DNA of 64,000 nucleotides, taken from positions 1 to 64,000 of the forward strand of contig QANU01058236.1 of NCBI GenBank assembly GCA_003254905.1, written 5' to 3'. Below the pieces are notes generated by a model. The model did no database searches and had not been told where the DNA came from. It was given only the letters and a program-made list of their open reading frames with translations. Below, piece after piece: positions 12,659 to 24,834 of the stretch. Position 1 is the first letter of the stretch. The number at the start of each line of letters is the position of its first letter. Source of the DNA: Nissolia schottii (lineage: Eukaryota > Streptophyta > Magnoliopsida > Fabales > Fabaceae). The translations under genes were made by a program, and so were the position numbers.

Positions 12659-15580
12659 TGCAGAAGCAGGTTCAGGGTCTAAAAGAAGCAGGGTTCATAC
12701 AAGAAATCATGTACCCATCATGGCTATCGAACGTGGTCATGGTCCCTAAACCCGGAGGGAAGTGGAGGATGTGTGTAGACTACACAAATCTTAACAAAGC
12801 ATGTCCAAAAGATCCTTACCCCTTGCCGAACATCGATTTACTGGTAGATGCTGCATCCGGGTACAAGTTCTTAACCTTCCTTGATGCATACGCTGGGTAT
12901 AACCAAATACCCATGCATCGAGCCGACGCAGAGAAAACTGCGTTTATAACACCAGGGGGCAACTACTACTAGAAAGTTATGCCGTTCGGGTTGAAAAACG
13001 CAGGGGCCACCTATCAGCGTATGATGGATAAGATTTTCCACTATATGCCTGGGAAGTTAGTTGAAGTCTATGTGGATGACATGATCGTCAAAACATCCGC
13101 AGAAGAAGAGATAACCGCCAAATTAGATGCCATCTTCAGCACACTCCGCAATCATAACCTAAAGTTAAATCCCGCGAAATGTTCATTTGCGGTAGAAGCA
13201 GGAAAATTTTTGGGTTTCATGATAACCCAGCGCGGAATTGAAGCCAACCCCGCAAAGTGCGAAGCCATAATAAACATGAGGCCTCCGTCATCCATCAAGG
13301 AAGTACAAGGTCTGGCCGGAAGAATCGCCTCGCTTAATAGATTCATGACGTCCTCCGCACAAAAATCCCTACCGTTCTTCAAGCTATTGAAAAATATGAA
13401 CTCCTTTGACTGGTCCGAAGCATGCCAAAAAGCATTCGACGAGTTCAAGTCCTATCTCTCTCAGCCGCCTGTTTTGAAAAAGCCCGAGAAAGGTGAGAAA
13501 CTTTACTTGTACCTCTCCGCATCTGAAGAAACCATAGCCTCTGTCCTGGTGAAAGAAAAAGGTCAAAACCAATTCCCTGTTTATTTCACAAGCAAGGTTC
13601 TTCATGGAGCGGAAATAAGATACCAAAAAATTGAGAAAGTGGCATTTGCCCTCATCAACTCTGCGCGGAGACTTCGCCCTTACTTTCAATCACACCCTAT
13701 AGTGGTGAGAACGGATCAACTAATAAGACAAGTACTCCAAAAGCTCGATCTAGCCAGACGCATGTTAACCTGGTCGGTCGAACTATCCGAATTCGACATT
13801 CATTATGAACCACGAGTAGCGATCAAAGCCCAGGCCATGTCTGACTTCATAGCCGAGTTCTCGGGAGAAGATAGCTCCGCCGAAGAAGGCACATGGACAC
13901 TACACGTGGATGGAGCTTCCAGTATACGCGAAAGCCGGGCAGGAGTAATTCTTGAAGGGCCAAACGAGCTTAAATTGGAGATGGCTGTCAAATTTGACTT
14001 TGCCACTTCTAATAATCAGGCAGAATACGAAGCTTTGGTTGCAGATCTTAACCTGGCCAGGGACGTTGGAGCCAAGAAACTTGTCATATGCAGTGACTCT
14101 CAGATCGTTGTTGCACAGGTGAAAGGAGAATACCTTGCTAAAGATGCTCAGTTACAACAATACCTGAAACTTGTTACGCAAATTTTGTCAACCTTCCATA
14201 GCCACCAAATTAACCATGTTCCGCGAAGGGAGAATGAAAGAGCGGATACGCTTTCAAAGCTAGCCAGCACGCAACCCGGAGGGAGCAACAAAACCCTCAT
14301 ACAAGAGACTCTCCGTCGACCCTCCATAATCACTAGCATCAACAATGCAGAAATTCAGCAAACATTAGAGGAATGCTGGACCACACCGTTTCAGAAAATC
14401 ATCTGCAGACAGGGAAGCACGGAAGATAAAAATCTCCGACGAGAAGCGGCAAAATACACCCTCGTCAGCGGACAAATGTACTGAAGGTCAATCTCACAAC
14501 CACTGTTAAAGTGCGTAAGATCAAAAGACATCCCCCGTGTCTTGGAAGAAGTCCACGACGGGGCTTGTGGTCACCACATGGGGCCAAAAACCCTTGCCCT
14601 GAAAATCCTCCGATCAGGCCTTTACTGGCCCACCCTGCACAAAGACTCCGCAAATTACGTCAAGAAATGCAAGAGATGCCAAGAGCACACCAACTTCCAT
14701 GTTGCTCTTCCAGAAGGATTATCCTCAATCATTGCTTCCTGGCCATTCGAAAGATGGGGTGTTGACATCCTAGGACCATTCCCACCAGCAACTGGTCAGC
14801 GAAAATTTATCATAGTAGCCGTGGATTATTTTACCAAATGGATCGAAGCTGAACCATTGGCTACAATCACTTCCGCCCAATGTCGGAAGTTCGTGTGGAA
14901 TAACATCCTCACGAGATTCGGCATTCCTGAGACGATTGTTTCTGATAATGGAACACATTTCACCGACAAAGGATTTACGACATTCTTGCAGGGATTCAGA
15001 ATCAAGCACTGCTTCTCCTCCGTGGAGCATCCGCAAACCAGCAGGCAGGCAGAAGCGGCCAACAAGGTCATCTTGAAAGGTTTAAAGAAAAGACTTGACG
15101 AAGCAAAAGGTTTATGGGCGGATGAATTGGGAAATGTCTTGTGGGCTTACAGAACTACCCCACACTCAACAACAGCTCATTTCCCCTTCAAGTTGGCATA
15201 CGGCAGCGAAGCCATGATACCGGTAGAAATCAGAGAGAAAAGTCCAAGAGTGCACCTATTCTCCGCAGACAATAACAACCAGCATCGAACAGAAGACAAT
15301 GACCTGATTGAAGAACACAGAGAAGAAGCGCGGATCAAAGAAGAGGCCGCCAAGAGGCGAGTCACTCAAAGATACAGGAAAAAGGTTGTCCCGCGGAGTT
15401 TTCAATTGGGAGACATGGTGCTGCGGAGAGCCGACATTGGCAACAGGCAAGCAGGTCCAGGGAAATTACGCCCCAACTGGGAAGGCCCTTATCTGGTGAA
15501 TGAAGTCCTCGGACGAGGAGCTTACAAACTCACATCCCCTCGACGGAAAGGAAATACCACGAACATGGAATGCAGCTAAT
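11840..15580 (+). CDS. pol: pol region of the Tat element: protease, RT, RNase H, archaeal-type RNase H, integrase (fossil)
   Basis: Domains appear in order. The aspartic protease is near 11900 (ILIDQGSSADIIF). Reverse transcriptase spans about 12660-13150, with KWRMCVDYTNLNKACPKD, FLDAYAGYNQI and the YVDD active-site motif at 13069. The retroviral-type RNase H follows at about 13400-13850. A second RNase H at about 13880-14250 has WTLHVDGAS, NNQAEYEAL and ICSDSQIVV. Integrase spans about 14540-15400, with HHMGPKTLALKIL, a CKRCQ zinc motif, WGVDILGPFP and SDNGTHF. A second RNase H is a known hallmark of the Tat clade. Part of the protease segment also lies in the upstream duplicated copy (from about 9487). 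The region is a fossil with several breaks. Confidence 0.88.
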
Positions 15581-15770
15581 CTCAGAATCTTTTATCTTTA
15601 ATACGTTAACCCAATTTTCCATGTATTTGGGCAGGACCCCTTTTTAATAAAATGCGAGAGGCACAAATATTCAACTTCTGAAGTTCAACCAAGACAAACC
15701 CGGTATTAACCGCGGAAACATAACGTTGGTCAAACTAAAATAAATCCGGTCATAACCGAGGTAATAATAA

Positions 15771-15867
15771 AACCGCGGATAAAAACCCGGTAAACGAAAG
15801 CAAACGTCATATTATGTTAAATATGTTAAACCGCAGATAAAAACCCGGTAAACGAAAGCAAACGTCA
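15771..15867 (+). repeat. Two-copy 58-bp tandem repeat in the Tat 3' region
   Basis: A 39-bp block starting AACCGCGGATAAAAACCCGG at 15771 recurs at 15829 with one visible change. It lies between integrase and the antisense coding unit. Confidence 0.75.
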
Positions 15868-15949
15868 GATACTAAAATAAGTCTGAAGACTCTTACAAGT
15901 TCTTCGGAGCCTAAAACATATCCGCGAATATTTACAAAAATTTACAACT

Positions 15950-17890
15950 TCAGGCTAACTTTTTAATAAAGCCCTCCTCCTCATCAAAATATTGGTCAAC
16001 AACAACGACGCCAAAATAAATATCAGGAGCCACATACTTGACTTGGCCCATTACCGCCTCGAAGGTGGAATGGATAGCACCCTTTGAAAGTTCCGCGAGC
16101 CGCTTATAATTGCCCTCAAGCTTAACACACTCCACCTTACGAGCCTCCCCCTCGGCGTTAGCAGCATCCAACCTACCCCTCATCTCTTCCAAGGCCTTAG
16201 CCTTCTCCTCCACAAGCTCCTCCTTCTCCCGCAGCAGGGTGTCCTTCCTAGCGATCTCAGCAGCCTTTCGCTCATCTTCCCGTGCAGCACGCTCCACCTC
16301 CGATGCCAGCCTAGTGGCCCTCTCTTCTGAAGCAACAAGTTGAGCCTTCAGCTTCCTACTCTCCGCGGAGGCCCGCTCGGCTTCCTCCTTCAGAGCAGCA
16401 ATTTCTTCTTTGCAAACATCCACCTCATCCGACTCTATGCCCATCTCAAGAGCGTACGTCAGCAACCCCGCGGCCTTGCCCATATGGCGGATACTCAGTC
16501 CCAACGCGGCCCCAGTAGAAACCCCCCTCCAGCCCCTTCAAGCGATCCCCGCGAAGGAGACAACTCTTGAACTCAGAGAAGAAGTCCACGTCTTGAGGCC
16601 ACGCTGCATTACAAGCACGACCAACCGGAACAGAACGCTTCTCTGCCGGATAGCTAGGAACGGAACTCTTCAATTTTTTTGTGGAGGAGAAGGTCCCCCC
16701 AATCTTGTAGTAGAGTGAATCGAGACCACGGAAGAAGAGCGAACGGGTCCCCTGTCTTCCGCGGGTCCCTCACCCCCTCCGGGTGACCACTGCTTCCTAC
16801 TGCTGCCTCCGCCTCCCGTATCTCGCGCACCTCCGCGCGGGCAGACGCCATCAAAGACTTGTGGAACTCCTTCAACTCATCGAATTTTGACATCCCTTCG
16901 CGGAACCTGGAGTCTGCAAAACAAACCAAACCATCAATAACAAGGAAAAGCACCCTGGCCAACAATACGGAGCAATAGACTAAAAAGCAAAAAGGAATAT
17001 CTACCTAAGTACGACCCTGCCTTCAGATTCTCAATGACTTCCTTCACTTTGAGAGGCTCACCTTGAGTCAACGTTACGAAAAAATTACGCTCAGCTGATT
17101 CTTCCTCGGACAGACTCGGCGGACGATGATGGTGAATATGCATATTCCAATAGCACGACAGCACCTCCACCGTGTCTCGATCCCCTTCCCAAAAGGCTCT
17201 CCTCCTAGGGGAAGAAAAAAACTTGAAGTACTTCCATTTAAATTCCTGATAAGAGTCTTCCCACCGTGAGAAGACTCGAGTACCAGGAGCACTCTTAAAG
17301 GTATGCCAGCTGCGATATCTGAATTTCGTCCCTGGAACCGCGGAACCTTTCGGATTTATCAGAATATATAAACTCAAAAATGTGTTGGGAAAGGCCTTTA
17401 TGCCAAACCTCTCGCAGGCAATTTGAAAGCCGCGGACCAAAGCCCACCTGTTTGGATGAAGTTGAGTTGGGCTAAAAGCACACAATCTCATCAGCTCTCT
17501 CTCGAAGGAAGAAAAGGGCAGCCTAAGCCCCAGGCGAGTAAAAAAATCCTCATACATCCATAGAAAATGTGGAGTATTCTGATGCCTCGCCATGCACACC
17601 CTCTCATCTGCGGACGCTACCTCTAACCTATATTCATGGTCCTTTAAACCATTTTCCATTAACTCTATAATTTCGTTGATCCGTTCAACGTGGTCACCAT
17701 GCATAATCGACGGAATGGTGAAAACTTTCGGCTCAATCCACCCGTAGGATATCTGTTCGTGCCTCCCCTGAAGAGGGCGGGGCCGCCTCAACTCCTGGTA
17801 ATCCTTCTTTAACTTCCCTATTATACCACTACTGAAAAAGAGAAAGGGGACAAAACTCCTATCAACGCACCCCCCGACACAAGAAAACAC
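15950..17890 (-). CDS. Antisense coding unit (aORF) of the Tat element
   Basis: Long open stretches run opposite to gag-pol between integrase and the 3' LTR. The upstream part (about 17890-16934) encodes a basic protein with SYGWIEPKVF, FFTRLGLRLPFSSFERELMR, LHPNRWALVRGFQIACERFG and SLYILINPKG. This resembles the 'putative plant transposon protein' / gag-like proteins often annotated in plant genomes. The downstream part (about 16504-15950) is a long Glu/Lys/Ala heptad-like coiled coil. A short piece between them (about 16965-16654) probably belongs to the same unit, and introns are plausible. Antisense ORFs in this position are known in Tat-lineage elements such as Grande. Their function is unknown. 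An alternative is a captured host gene that has become a family trait. Confidence 0.7.
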
Positions 17891-18460
17891 CCACTAGCTA
17901 CCCCAAAAAAGCCACCCCCAACACAACGCAGCACATAGCATCTCATAAAGGGAGGAGAAGCAGCATAAATAAAATGGGCACAAATAAAAAGCAGATAGCA
18001 TCACAGTGAGCATACCAAAAACGAGCAAAAGTGAAAAGCTGAGCATTGCAAAAAGGGGGGAAGAAGAAGAAACAAGCAAGCATACCAGAGTGAAAAATCA
18101 GCCACCAAGAAGCAACCCACAAACACCGGCAGAGAAGCACTCTCAGCAAACGAACGTCCCCAAAAGCTCGACAAATCTTCTAATGGGAGAATTCAAATTA
18201 CAATTCCAAGAGTTTATAAGAAGGGGGAAGGGGAAACAAAACGTTTCCCACTAAAAAATAAAAACCCATCATTACATCTCTGGCGCTCATCCCTCGAGAA
18301 GGGCAAACGACCAAAAAATAGGACACGTGGCACCCATCAAACGGATTGATTAGTCGCACGTCACCCATCAAATCCCACGATTCCCCGTAAATCTCGAGCC
18401 CAACCGTCAGTACTTCCGTGTAAGCTAAACCTAAACTTGGACCACAGCCACTGTGCCCCG

Positions 18461-18470
18461 AGTTGGGGGG
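18461..18470 (+). other. Polypurine tract of the Tat element
   Basis: AGTTGGGGGG lies 4 bp before the 3' LTR start at 18475, where plus-strand priming is expected. Confidence 0.6.
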
Positions 18471-18474
18471 CTCC

Positions 18475-18900
18475 TGTTATGGGTTGGACCCTCATGGCAC
18501 ATTCCATGGAGGGACGTTACCCGACCCTCGAGGCCTGTCAGATACTAGACCTACCTCGAGGGCCCATCCGCGGAGGAGACAATCGCTATCCGTGATACTT
18601 GCCTGTTACCCACAATCAACTCCCGTCACCATGATACTTGCCCAGCAAAACCTGCACCCAAGACCCCGGAGCAGATGAGACTATCATACCACGGATGGCG
18701 AGACATGAGTCAAGCCAACGCCAACACTCAGCAGGTATATAATCAAGACCGGCCACCCAGGTACGAGAGAACTCTAATCATCATCTCTACACCTTCATTT
18801 CCTACCTCTACTGACTTTGGCATTGGAGTCCTTGCAGGTACCCCGCCAGCCCAGACCTCGTCCGTGGAGCTCCAGCACCCGAAAGTACCCCTCTGGTACA
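18475..18900 (+). repeat. 3' LTR of the Tat element
   Basis: This 426-bp LTR starts TGTTATGGG and ends TGGTACA. It is followed by the target duplication CTTAC. It is the partner of 4402-4827. Confidence 0.93.
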
Positions 18901-18905
18901 CTTAC

Positions 18906-19324
18906 TTTATGTTTTATTTTAAGCAATTATGAAATTAGAATAATAATTTATTTTAGAAACCTTCTTTATTTATGAAAGTAGCTATTTATGAAACTATTTT
19001 AGAAAGTCATGAAATCTTTTTTAGAACTACATGAGACCACTTATTTTATTGCATTAAATATGCCATGTTGCATGTGTGTGAATATTCATGATTAAAGTCA
19101 CGTTATGCTATCTGTCATAAATTAAGGCATTATGTTATCATGTTTATGCCATTTCATGTGACGATGTTTAACTTGTTTTCATGGGAGTTATATCTAAGAT
19201 AGAATTGTAATTTAATGATAGTCTATGTTGACCCTGGCATACCTTATACGATCGTAAAGTAGAATAAGATTCATGTAGATTTATGGCAAGATCGTAAAGC
19301 CTGAACATGGTAACCCGTGATGCC
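18906..19324 (+). mobile_element. Old LTR-like sequence, right half
   Basis: AT-rich noncoding DNA directly following the CTTAC duplication, so it was contiguous with 3520-4401 before the Tat insertion. It contains two GATCGTAAAG copies (near 19250 and 19290). The family is not identified. Confidence 0.3.
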
Positions 19325-20640
19325 TGTAACACCCTACTTTTTCCCCGCTATTCTGAGCACTGTCTCAGAATGTTTTTCCTTAGACACCTAACCTTTCAGC
19401 CATGTGTGTGTCGCCACCTCTTTTTGAAGAGTAATCAAGGCTCGTAATTTTCCATATTTCACTCAGAAAGTTAAGGCCTTTCCATTCATGGGATCCAAGT
19501 GAATTCTTTAATTTTCTTTTCTTCCATCCATACACCAACTCCTCTTTCACCTCCGTAAAGACAAAACTCATCACAAGGGCCATAAAGATGTCTTTACAAG
19601 CCCTCTATCTCAAATACATTTCAATTTTTCCTTGTAGTTTAGAAACCTCAAATAGGGCGATTCAAATCCAACTGCAGTAAAAGCAAACACATTCCCCCTT
19701 AGGTTTTCCTTTGAAAATTCTCTAAGCTTCCACATTGTATCTTGAAAAACCTTCTTGTTCTTTCTTTAGCTAACGTCTCCAAGTCACTACCTCGTTCACT
19801 TCATATTCATCATTTTATGATGAAATGGTATGAAGATCATTAGAAAAACAAATTCTCTAAATTCCACCGAACTTAATCAAGAACTTTCCCTTATGTCGAT
19901 CGTAGACCAAATTCTCAATGGAATTCTTGTATTTCCTTCACTGACGCATTCATCACTCCCTCGACGTATCCACCCTCCATCCCTCACTCTCTTATCCTTC
20001 TTGCTACCATTGTCACTTTTGTTCTTTTGAAGAAAATCCCCAAGAGAACTCTTCTTTTCACTGACAAATCGATTAACGAAACCAAGCATGTGACTTGTGT
20101 TTGCCACTTCCTCACCACATGATGGACAAACCCTACCTCCTTCAAAAACTAGAGAATTAAAAGAAAAACCCAATACACTCTCATAATACTCAATATAAAT
20201 AAAATCTTAGGTCACCGATTTCCTTCTTATTCTGTGATGCACATGCATCCAAAAACTTACGTCTCGATTTTCCCTGTTATTGGAATGGAAGCCTACTGAA
20301 TTGAGATGCAATCGGGAATTCATTCAACGCCTCTAGCGTTATCAAAATTATACCTTGAAAGGACTATTCAAGCTACTTAGAGGCCAACCAGGTAGTTAGG
20401 ATAGGCAAAAAACATTTCCTGAATCTCTAGTTGTCCGATAAGCCCCGGTAAGCCCTTTGGCCAACTGATGACCTCGATAACCTCATATTCGTGCTTGCAT
20501 TACCAAGAAATGTCTTGAAATAGATCCATATGACAGCCCAATATCCTAAAACACCCTTATTTCACCTTAGATCCATTTCAAAAGAATTGCCGTTCTTTTC
20601 TCATGCGGGTAACCGTTGTAGCGTTACGCACGGTCTTTTG
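19325..20640 (+). mobile_element. LTR-like fragment with TGTAACACCC start
   Basis: It begins TGTAACACCCTAC, the style of many plant Ty3/gypsy LTR starts. No matching end or target duplication was found before the next TGTAACAC start at 20641. No coding content was seen. Low-copy fossil; family unassigned. Confidence 0.35.
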
Positions 20641-21838
20641 TGTAACACTCCAATTTCTTTAGAAATTACTTTGCGAAATAGATAAACAGATAAAAATTAT
20701 TTACTAGGACTTATAATTTTAAATCACTATGCTATTTTCAAGAATAGCAGTCAAGGTAATAGTTTTGAGTCTTCACGAAATTCCATGAGCCCCGAAATTA
20801 ATTATCTTTCCTCGTTAGAATTAAATTAGATATTAATTAAAGGTATCATTGAAACACGCTTTTATAAAATTTGATTCATGAGTACCCTTAATTAATTTAA
20901 ATTCCTCACTATAATAATTAGTAGATCAAGTTTTTATGCTTGAAAAATTTTATAGGACACCCGTTTAATCACCACTCATGTATGGTGACACACGTCGCCA
21001 TACATACATGGAAATTTAAAAGACCAAACACGGTCAAACACACACCAAACCTGAGACAAACACGCACACAACACGATAACAAACACACACAGAGAGAGCA
21101 ACCACATGCAAAAACACACAAGTCAAAGCAAGACATACCTTGCACTATTCCTTACTATTCACCTTTTCTTATTTTATTTCATTTTTCCTTTCCAAAATAG
21201 CAGCCGCATTCTTCAATTCCCTTTCTTTAATTCATTTCTTGCTTTCTTTATTTTCATTATTTTCCCCATAAATTGAGCCAAGCCAAACCGAAGCTCACCA
21301 TCCATGGTTTCCTTTCTTTCTTTTCTTTTCTCATTTCTCTCTTGCTTCATTCTCTCTAAAACCGAAGCCTCACTTCTCATCTTCCTCCTCTCTTCACAAA
21401 TTCATTTCACTTCAACAAAACACAACCACAACCTCCTTACACCATAATCTTCCATCACGGTTTCCTCTTCATTTCCTCTCCAAAACCGGCCTTTTCTCAT
21501 CATCCTTCACTCAAGGTTTTCTTGCCATTTTTTTCCCTTCAAGACCTTAGCATCTCATCATCATCATCCTCTCAAAGATTTCACTCATTTTCCCTTACAA
21601 AACCATAGCATATCATCCTCCATGAGCAAGCCAAGCAAGCATGCATGCAAGCTAGGCAAAGGAGCAAGCAAAGCTAGGCCAAGGAGGAGACAAAGCCAAG
21701 CAAAGTTTGCACCAAGAATCATCATCAAAACCGCTGCCATCATCTTCCCTGGGAATGCCTTGCATGCAAGCTTTGGAGACGCACCAAGGCCATCCAAGGG
21801 ATTCCCTCTCAGTTGATGGATTTTCTCAAGTTTGCTTA
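20641..21838 (+). mobile_element. LTR-like fragment with TGTAACACTCC start, cut by a CACTA end
   Basis: It begins TGTAACACTCC and runs to the CACTA-like terminus at 21839. It is pyrimidine-rich at 21120-21600, noncoding, and its 3' end was not seen. The short ORFs at 21585-21904 have no family signature. Confidence 0.35.
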
Positions 21839-22470
21839 TACTACAAGAAATTTGACTATAACCGTCGGACGCGAGCCGACGGTAATACCGTCAATGCAAT
21901 ATAACCAACGGTAACCAGTTCACGTAAAAAGAACCGAGAAAGAGGCATTAGATTACTGTTGGGAAAAAATTCTAACAGTAACACCAACGGTAATTGTTCG
22001 CGGGAAAGGGCGTCAAAAACGTACTGTCAGCATCCACCGACGATAGAAATGTGAAGTTTTGTTTATAAAAAATAAAAAATATTTAAATAAAAATATTTCC
22101 GTCGATCACAACAGACAGTAAACTCAAGCCAATTATAATCTACCAGGTGTGTGGGACTCACTTTACCGTCGGCGATGACCGACGGTAACGTCTCGAAAAT
22201 ACTAACTGACACATCTTCGACACCATTCAAAACAACCACAAATGTCCAGTTATCGTCGAACGAAACAGACGGTAACCGTTTCGAAAATAACCGCCTCAGG
22301 AATACTAACCGGCACGTCTTCCACAACATTCAACCGAGCCATAAATATATAGTTACCGTCAAAATATTCTGACGGTAATCTGTTCATCCATTGCTATAAA
22401 AACCCATCCCCCCGCGGTAGCCCCTATTCCCACTCTTCAGTGCTCCCCAAACTCTCCCAAAATGTGAGGC

Positions 22471-22790
22471 TTGTCCGATTAAGGTGATGGTGATGCGAAG
22501 GGAGGAAATGTTACCTTCGCATCCACTCGTACGATGCGAAGATAAAATATTCTGACCTCGCATCATCGTCTCCATAAATGGAGGATCACAAGGCCAGGTC
22601 GGCGAATCGATTTGCGATTAGTTGAAAATGTGTAAGGCTTCTTGTCGATTATGGTGATGGTGATCCGAGGGGGAAATTTTACATTCGTTTCCACTCGAGA
22701 TTCCACCCTAGAGGATGCGACGATGCGAAGATAACATTTTCTACCCTAACATCACCATCCCCATAATCGGAGGATCATAATTGGCCAAGT
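22471..22790 (+). repeat. Diverged tandem duplication inside the CACTA derivative
   Basis: A block starting TGTGAGGCTTGTCCGATT at 22471 recurs at about 22637, starting TGTAAGGCTTCTTGTCGAT. Both copies contain GGTGATGGTGAT and end in GGAGGATCA. The period is about 165 bp and divergence is considerable. Confidence 0.6.
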
Positions 22791-22813
22791 CGCTATCCCA
22801 GTTCGGGTGGGTT

Positions 22814-22893
22814 GGAAAGGTTGTGAGACTCATCGGTTGTGAAACTCATTGCATCCATCACCATGCATAATCAATGAGCCTCACAACCTTTCC
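22814..22893 (+). other. 80-nt hairpin
   Basis: GGAAAGGTTGTGAGACTCAT (22814-22833) pairs with ATGAGCCTCACAACCTTTCC (22874-22893) at 19 of 20 positions. A partial repeat of the left arm (GGTTGTGAAACTCATTG) in the loop could pair with the right arm instead. The size resembles a small-RNA precursor, but it lies in transposon DNA and no expression evidence exists here. Confidence 0.5.
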
Positions 22894-24130
22894 GATCCCC
22901 CCCGAACCGGGATAATGACCTTGAACATAAATCGGGATAGCGACCTTCAAGCTAAACTAGGATGGCGACCTTGAAACTAAATTGGGATGAACTCCCACCG
23001 ATTTAGGAGAATAATTTTTTAGTTTATAGTTTTTTAATTTAAAATTTTTAATTGATGTAGTTTTTTAATTTTTTAGTTTATAATATATACGTTATATTCA
23101 ATTAAATAAAGTTTTTTAATTTTTTTAGTTTGTTAGTTTATCCAATTAATAATATTTATGTTATATCTAATTAAATAATAATTAAATTAAAATAAATAAT
23201 AATTTTAAAAATAATTAAACTGAATGAAGGCAAAAATTTCTAAATAAACTGAATGAAGGCAAAAAGGCCCCCGACGGTAACGAAAAAAATTTTGGCACCA
23301 AAATTTGCCCCCATTTTTGGTTTACTGTCGGGAAATTTTAACCAATCGATGGTAATCTTCGCATGCAAACACTGCGTTTTGTGATACTCGTTACCATCGG
23401 TAGTGACCAACGGTAACAAATACACAAAACGCAGCATTTGTGATTCGACATGGAACGCTACGTTTGGTAAAAATGGTTACCGTCAGTGATGGTGACGTCG
23501 ACGATAATGGAAAATGTTTGGCACCAAACTTTGGCGCCTTTTATTTGGTTACCATCGGATGTGCCAATGGTAATATGTTTAATGAAACGTTGCGTTTTGT
23601 ACATCGTTATTACCGGCGGTCATTTCCGATGGTAATGTCTCAGACTAGAGCACTTAAGCAAATTTCCTTTCTCTTCTTCCCATTTTCTTCTTCTTTCTTC
23701 TTCCTCTCTTCCCTTCCTCCATTCTCTTCCCACCACTGCCACCATTGCCACCACCACCACTACTGCCACCACCGCCACTCTATCGTGCCACCACCACTGC
23801 CTCTTGTTTTACACATTTATTGGTTTGTTTGTTTCTTTTTCTCCTTTGTTGTTTTATTTTTTCAAAACTATTTCTTGTTTTCTTTTCTATGTGAGGTTTT
23901 CCTTCATTTTTTTATTACCTTTTCGTTCGTTTTTTACTATGTCTATTTTTTTCTCCTATGTTTTTTTTATCACCTTTGTCTTGCTTTTGTATTCGAATAC
24001 AAATTGCCTTTGGTTATTTTTAAGCCTCAAATGTGTTGTTCTCCTTTGTTTTTTGTTAAATATAGGAGTGCATTATTGTCTTTTTGTTGATATGCATGGA
24101 CTTGTAGCTTTCATATATGTTAAGATATGA

Positions 24131-24830
24131 ACTTGTAACAAGCTACTACTTGTTGCTAACAACTTGTAGCTTAATTGGAGATATGATGTATGTTTCTCTC
24201 TCCTACAATAGAATGTAACACAAGCAACAAACTTCTAATAATGGTCATTTTGAACCGGTTGTGATTTACTCATTTATGATAACAAGTATTTTATACTACT
24301 ATTATTATGATCACTATCAAGTAGTACAATACGGTGCATCTTCATTAGTAACTTTTTTTAGACAAATTATTTGACAAATTTATTTTTAAAATATCATTTA
24401 CTATTGTATATTAATGTCTAATAAATTAATTTTATAACTTGCTTCCCACAATGTAATGTTCCTTTTAACGGTAGGGTATGAATTGTGAAACGTTCAATTA
24501 TTTGAATGATGATGGTATCACAATAATATTATTGAATGATAGTATTAACTAATAAACATATATACAAGTAACCATTATTTTGAGTGATTGTCCACTATCT
24601 TTATGTTCGGTCATCCTTGGACCAAGATTTATCTGTCTGGAGTATTTTGGATAAAGGAGACTTTTAACTTGTCCAGATTTATAAGTTATGGGGAAGCTTT
24701 TTTTGTTTCATCTCTTGTTGCTCGGAAGAAAAGAATGCTATCATTAGGAAAAAAAAAAGTGAGAAATATTTAGAGCACTCCTTACCACCCTGATTCCATG
24801 AATTGCATGTTCTTCCTATGTCTTCACGAG
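24131..24830. other. AT-rich intergenic DNA
   Basis: Nothing supportable was seen. The short frame at 24588-24773 has no family signature. Confidence 0.4.
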
Positions 24831-24834
24831 GAAA

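Larger units (their letters stand above)
4402..18900 (+). mobile_element. Ty3/gypsy LTR retrotransposon, Tat lineage (dual RNase H), nested and broken
   Basis: Two 426-bp LTRs (4402-4827 and 18475-18900) start with TG and end with CA. They are flanked by the 5-bp duplication CTTAC at 4397-4401 and 18901-18905. Between them lie, in order, a primer-binding site, gag, protease, RT, RNase H, a second RNase H of archaeal type, integrase and an antisense coding unit. The second RNase H plus an antisense ORF points to the Tat clade (Ogre/Grande/Retand relatives). I count about 15 differences between the LTRs (about 3.5%). With an assumed 1.3e-8 substitutions per site per year, that is roughly 1-2 million years. 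The element is a fossil: it has several coding breaks and a 2.9-kb solo LTR nested at 4833-7754. A perfect internal duplication around an N (7950-12658) is probably an assembly artefact and makes the element look longer than it is. Confidence 0.9.
21839..24130 (+). mobile_element. Transposase-less CACTA (En/Spm) derivative with two 5' heads
   Basis: At 21839 TACTACAAGAAAT is a one-base variant of the CACTACAAGAAA terminus. It is followed by a subterminal array of ACCGTCGG and CCGACGGTAA type repeats to about 22385, then a TATA-like CTATAAAAACCC near 22395. A second array of degenerate units (about 23265-23640) is followed by a second pyrimidine-rich leader. No transposase coding was seen between or after them. 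The 216-residue frame at 23440-24090 overlaps the array and is low-complexity Phe/Ser/His, so I do not call it a gene. The right terminus was not found, and 24130 is only where recognisable sequence stops. Confidence 0.6.

Noticed and set aside
19325-20640. Possible complete solo LTR
   Set aside because: Starts correctly, but no CA end with a matching duplication was found, so it is kept only as an LTR-like fragment.
21855-22385. Repeated ACCGTCGG units that look like a regular repeat-spacer array
   Set aside because: Spacing is irregular, units occur in both orientations, and a CACTA terminus is adjacent. These are transposon subterminal repeats, not CRISPR.
23440-24090. 216-codon open frame
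   Set aside because: It overlaps the CACTA subterminal array and the rest is low-complexity Phe/Ser/His from a pyrimidine-rich leader. No family signature.
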